Positions 31,168 to 33,816 of a DNA stretch of 33,816 nt are shown one piece after another; positions within the stretch are counted from its first letter, which is position 1, and the number at the start of each line of letters is the position of its first letter. This DNA is from Candidatus Latescibacterota bacterium. Lineage in GTDB: Bacteria; Latescibacterota; UBA2968; SICM01. The stretch covers positions 1 through 33,816 of the forward strand of contig SICM01000031.1 of assembly GCA_009694805.1 (NCBI GenBank), written 5' to 3'. The translations under genes and the position numbers were made by a program. The notes under the pieces are model-generated. The model saw only the letters and a program-made list of their open reading frames with translations, ran no database searches and was not told where the DNA came from.

Positions 31168-33701
31168 TTGAGCAGGACGAGCTTTTTCACCTCCCTGAAG
31201 GTTCCCGCCTCCAGACGGTAGTAGTACGTGCCCGACGCAAAGTCGCGGGCATCCCACGTGATGCTGTAGGCCCCGGCCTCCTGGCGCACATCCACCAGCC
31301 GCGCCACCTGCTGACCCAGCATATTGTAGATGGTCAGGCGCACCCGGCCGGCTTCGGGCAGGGCGTAGCGGATGGTGGTGGCGGGGTTGAAGGGGTTGGG
31401 CACATTCTGGAACAGGGCATAGTCCTTCGGGGAGGCTCCGTTGAGCAGGGCCTCGGCGGCCACGTCCCCGATGGGCATGAGGTCTCTGTCATACAGCAGG
31501 CCGGCTAGCTTCAGGTCCCCCAGGGCGTCGCCTGCACGACGGTCGAAGGAGAGGACCAGGGCGGTCGGGTCGGCGGAGACAAGCCCCTCGAAGGCGAGGG
31601 AGACGTGGCCCGGGCCGGATTCCGTGACGGTCAGGCCGGTGTTTCCGATCCTGCCTTCCCGGAAGGCGAGCAGCGCCGGGTCGTAGGTCAGCGTCAGGTC
31701 GCCCCCGAAGAGGGCGCTCCCGCCGCCGATCTGCACGGGCAGGTCGAGGGAACCGTCCTCCCGCTTCTCTGCGCTCCCGAAGGAGACGGACGGAGCCAGG
31801 GGCTCCATCCCGGAAAGGACCGTGACGGTCGGAAGGGCCGCCACGGGCTTGGTCGCCGCGAGGGGCGTTCCGAAGAAGGGGCCGGTGATGGCGGCCTGTC
31901 CGTTAATCTGGAGCTGAAGATCCGTCGCGCGGCCACCTCGCAGGGGGATGCCGGACCACATCCCGAGCACGGTGCCGGTCGTGAGGTCTGTCAGGCGCGC
32001 CCAGTAGTAGCCGTTGGCCCCCACCCGGCGGAACGCAGGCTCCTGCTGCACCGAGATGTTGACGGTGGCCCTGCCGTTGGCGTCCGTGGTCCCCCGGTAT
32101 TGGAAGCCGAACCTGGCGGTGGTCGTAGGCGTGCTGTTCACCAGGCGCGAGAAGGGTTGCTGGCCAGCGACCGCACGGTCGAAGTCCACCGTCAGGCCCC
32201 CCAGGCCGGGCTTCGGCAGGGCGACCTGCCCGCGGATCTCGCCGCCGGGGTTGGCCGCGGTGTGGACGTTGAAGTAGATCTTGCCGGCCAGCAGTTCCTT
32301 GAGCAGCGCCGACGTGATGGCCCAATTGCCAGCCGAGGTCGCGCCGGTGAACGGGGTGGCCTGGACCACGCCCCCGTTGGTCCCTGCCGCGGCGTTGTGG
32401 AAGTGCGCGGCGGAGATTGCGCCGCTCAGGCCGGAGACCGTGACCCGGTACTGGAGGCCGTAGGCATCCCACGCGAACGCCCCGGTCCCTATCCCATTGG
32501 TCGTGACGGCCGGGTTCTCCTGCGTCCCGTCCAGCGCTGCCGAGAACCGGAGGCCGGAGGTCATCAGGACCTGCCCGCGGATCTCGCCGCCGGGGTTGGC
32601 CGCGGTGTGGAGGTTCGTGTAGATGCGGCCCAGCAGGAGCTGATCCAGAAGGGCCGTGGTGAGCGGCTGCGTGGCGTCGTCAAACCCCCAGGTGCCGGTT
32701 GCGGTGTTGCCGGTGAACGGGATATCCCGGACCACGCCTCCGTTGGTGCCCCTCGCCGCGTTGTGGAAGTGCGAGGCCGTGCGCGGCCCGGTCAGGCCCG
32801 AATAGGTGATCCGGTAGTTGAGTCCCTTGCTGTCCAGCCAGTACGACCCGGACGCGGTCCCCGTGACCGTGAGCGCCGGGTTCTCCTGACTCCCGTCCAG
32901 GGCCGCCCAGAAGCTCGCGCCCGCGTTGAGGGTGACCTGGCCGCGAACCTCGCCGCCGGGGTTGGCGGCGGTGTGGACGTTCACGTAGATGCGGCCCGCC
33001 AGCAGCGCAGCGACCTGCGCGGGGGTGATCGCCCAGACGCCGGTCGCGGTGTTGCCGGTGAACGTGATCGGCTGGATCACGCCGCCGTTGGTCCCGGCCG
33101 CCGCGTTGTGGAAATGCGCCGCGGTCATGGGGCCGCTCAGGCTGTCCACGGTGATTCGGTAGCGGAGGCCGCTGGCGTCCAGCACGAACGCCCCGGTCCC
33201 CTTCCCCGCGGTCGTGACCGCCGGGTTCTCCTGCGTCCCGTCCATCGCCGCGGTCAGGGAGATGGCGGGGGCGACCGTGGTGAAGGAGAGATCCCCCGGC
33301 TTGCTCTGGAAGTCGCCGGGGAGGGAGACGTTCCTGGGGCTGCCCGGCGCGGGCTGCCCGACCCTCCAGGCCCCGTTCGGGTCTCCCAGCTCCTGGCCGT
33401 TCGTGACGCCGTCCCCGTCCGAGTCCAGATTCGCCAGGTCAGGCCCCCAGTTCACGGCGAACAGGTCGATGGTGGCGTTCGCCGGGGTGGCGGGGGCCAC
33501 GAGGAAGGCCCTCTCGATCGTCTGCCCGAAGGCGTTGCGGCCGCCGCCTCCCATGGGGTTAAAGTGACAGTTGGAACACCGGTTGATCCCGCCGTTGGGG
33601 AGCTGGCCCGGACGGAACGGGCGCCCCTCGGCCTGCCCGAACATCCCTCCCATCATCAAGACTGCCAGGGCTAAGTACACGACAGTAATCGTTGACAGCA
33701 A
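31164..33701 (-). CDS. Secreted temptin-like / triple-CHRD / cohesin-like protein with c-haem motif and sorting tail
   Basis: The 845-residue protein has a signal-like N-terminus (1-25). A temptin-like region with haem motif CSNCH (42-46), NPMGGGGRNAFGQ and the calcium-loop NLDSDGDGVTNGQELGDP (91-108) follows. Three CHRD domains (about 147-258, 264-381, 386-494) each have HFHNAA.GTNGG and HTAANPGGE.RGQ. After a beta-rich linker come a cohesin-like domain (636-745) and the FlgD-like/type IX sorting tail (YALFQNVPNPFNPAT...KKLVLLK). Temptin is a molluscan pheromone family; the bacterial role is unknown. The start is uncertain: TTG 33701 is used, but it lies inside a transposase remnant and no ribosome site is evident. 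The product is predicted to be exported and surface-attached or secreted. Confidence 0.8.
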   Translation of the reverse strand: MLSTITVVYLALAVLMMGGMFGQAEGRPFRPGQLPNGGINRCSNCHFNPMGGGGRNAFGQTIERAFLVAPATPANATIDLFAVNWGPDLANLDSDGDGVTNGQELGDPNGAWRVGQPAPGSPRNVSLPGDFQSKPGDLSFTTVAPAISLTAAMDGTQENPAVTTAGKGTGAFVLDASGLRYRITVDSLSGPMTAAHFHNAAAGTNGGVIQPITFTGNTATGVWAITPAQVAALLAGRIYVNVHTAANPGGEVRGQVTLNAGASFWAALDGSQENPALTVTGTASGSYWLDSKGLNYRITYSGLTGPRTASHFHNAARGTNGGVVRDIPFTGNTATGTWGFDDATQPLTTALLDQLLLGRIYTNLHTAANPGGEIRGQVLMTSGLRFSAALDGTQENPAVTTNGIGTGAFAWDAYGLQYRVTVSGLSGAISAAHFHNAAAGTNGGVVQATPFTGATSAGNWAITSALLKELLAGKIYFNVHTAANPGGEIRGQVALPKPGLGGLTVDFDRAVAGQQPFSRLVNSTPTTTARFGFQYRGTTDANGRATVNISVQQEPAFRRVGANGYYWARLTDLTTGTVLGMWSGIPLRGGRATDLQLQINGQAAITGPFFGTPLAATKPVAALPTVTVLSGMEPLAPSVSFGSAEKREDGSLDLPVQIGGGSALFGGDLTLTYDPALLAFREGRIGNTGLTVTESGPGHVSLAFEGLVSADPTALVLSFDRRAGDALGDLKLAGLLYDRDLMPIGDVAAEALLNGASPKDYALFQNVPNPFNPATTIRYALPEAGRVRLTIYNMLGQQVARLVDVRQEAGAYSITWDARDFASGTYYYRLEAGTFREVKKLVLLK

Positions 33702-33816
33702 TATCGGAAATCTTTCAGGCAGTCTTGAGCGTTGTTGATCAGATGCATGAGTTGGTCTAAACCAAGCCGGAAAATGCTGATAGCACGACGTCCGTGTTTT
33801 TTGATCTTGATGGGTT
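33671..33816 (-). CDS. IS4-type transposase, C-terminal fragment running off the window
   Basis: The minus strand, entering from beyond the window, encodes 48 residues including KIKKHGRRAISIFRLGLDQL and ending FRYCCQRLLSCT before TAG (33673-33671). A basic HGR..SIFR.GLD segment near the stop is typical of the C-terminus of IS4-family DDE transposases. The frame overlaps the first 31 nt of the temptin/CHRD reading frame, so the element was probably inserted at or near the 5' end of that gene. Family assignment rests on a short stretch. Confidence 0.6.
   Translation of the reverse strand, partial: PIKIKKHGRRAISIFRLGLDQLMHLINNAQDCLKDFRYCCQRLLSCT

Noticed and set aside
31605-33674. 689-codon plus-strand open frame
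   Set aside because: Antisense to the temptin/CHRD gene; repeated segments only mirror the CHRD repeats.

Overview
The window is GC-rich (roughly two thirds G+C) and bacterial. Two large secreted proteins end in a cohesin-like domain plus a FlgD-like/type IX secretion (Por) sorting tail with the 'YALFQN.PNPFNP' signature. That tail is typical of the FCB group and related high-GC candidate phyla (Latescibacterota-, KSB1- or Poribacteria-like). This placement is inferred from sequence style, not from a marker gene. The intergenic DNA and one coding region are full of palindromic repeats. Both window edges fall inside transposase genes: an IS66-type start on the left and an IS4-type end on the right. 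The window may therefore be a contig that broke at insertion sequences.

Left end (1-1470) is AT-richer accessory DNA: a transposase fragment, a 5'-truncated HEPN-type protein, and a DUF433/DUF5615 VapBC-like toxin-antitoxin pair with a near-consensus sigma70 promoter. A plus-strand run (1543-5583) follows with three ATGA overlaps or close junctions: a GNAT acetyltransferase, a PEP-synthase/rifampicin-phosphotransferase-like protein, a SAM methyltransferase and a small membrane protein. Next (5591-10968) is a three-gene AddAB/RecBCD-like set: a divergent AddB-like P-loop protein, a UvrD/AddA-like helicase without a nuclease domain, and a separate Fe-S PD-(D/E)XK nuclease. The helicase carries an in-frame palindromic repeat insertion. 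Then come two tandem secreted transglutaminase-like paralogues, a nucleoside hydrolase and a YbhE-type 6-phosphogluconolactonase, closed by a strong bidirectional terminator.

The minus strand from 22948 to 15750 holds two overlapping ABC exporters with unusual N-terminal extensions, a DUF1854 protein, a small PilT/GspE-like ATPase and an APH(6)-type kinase. A consensus promoter at 23117-23145 feeds a leader that ends in an intrinsic terminator just before the first ABC gene, which looks like attenuation. Divergently, on the plus strand, lie a Gfo/Idh/MocA oxidoreductase and a C45-family acyltransferase/hydrolase.

The right third (minus strand) encodes a CHRD/cytochrome-P460 fusion protein, a STAS protein, a GAF/sigma54 activator coupled to an internally deleted aldo/keto reductase, and a temptin-like/triple-CHRD c-haem protein. 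The last shares its 3' half and downstream terminator with the CHRD/P460 gene. The most notable observations are the stop-codon-supplying GTAGGGGCG palindromes, the P460 domain apparently nested inside a CHRD domain, the split AddAB-like system, and the DUF1854/ABC/ATPase/kinase cluster with its attenuator-like leader.
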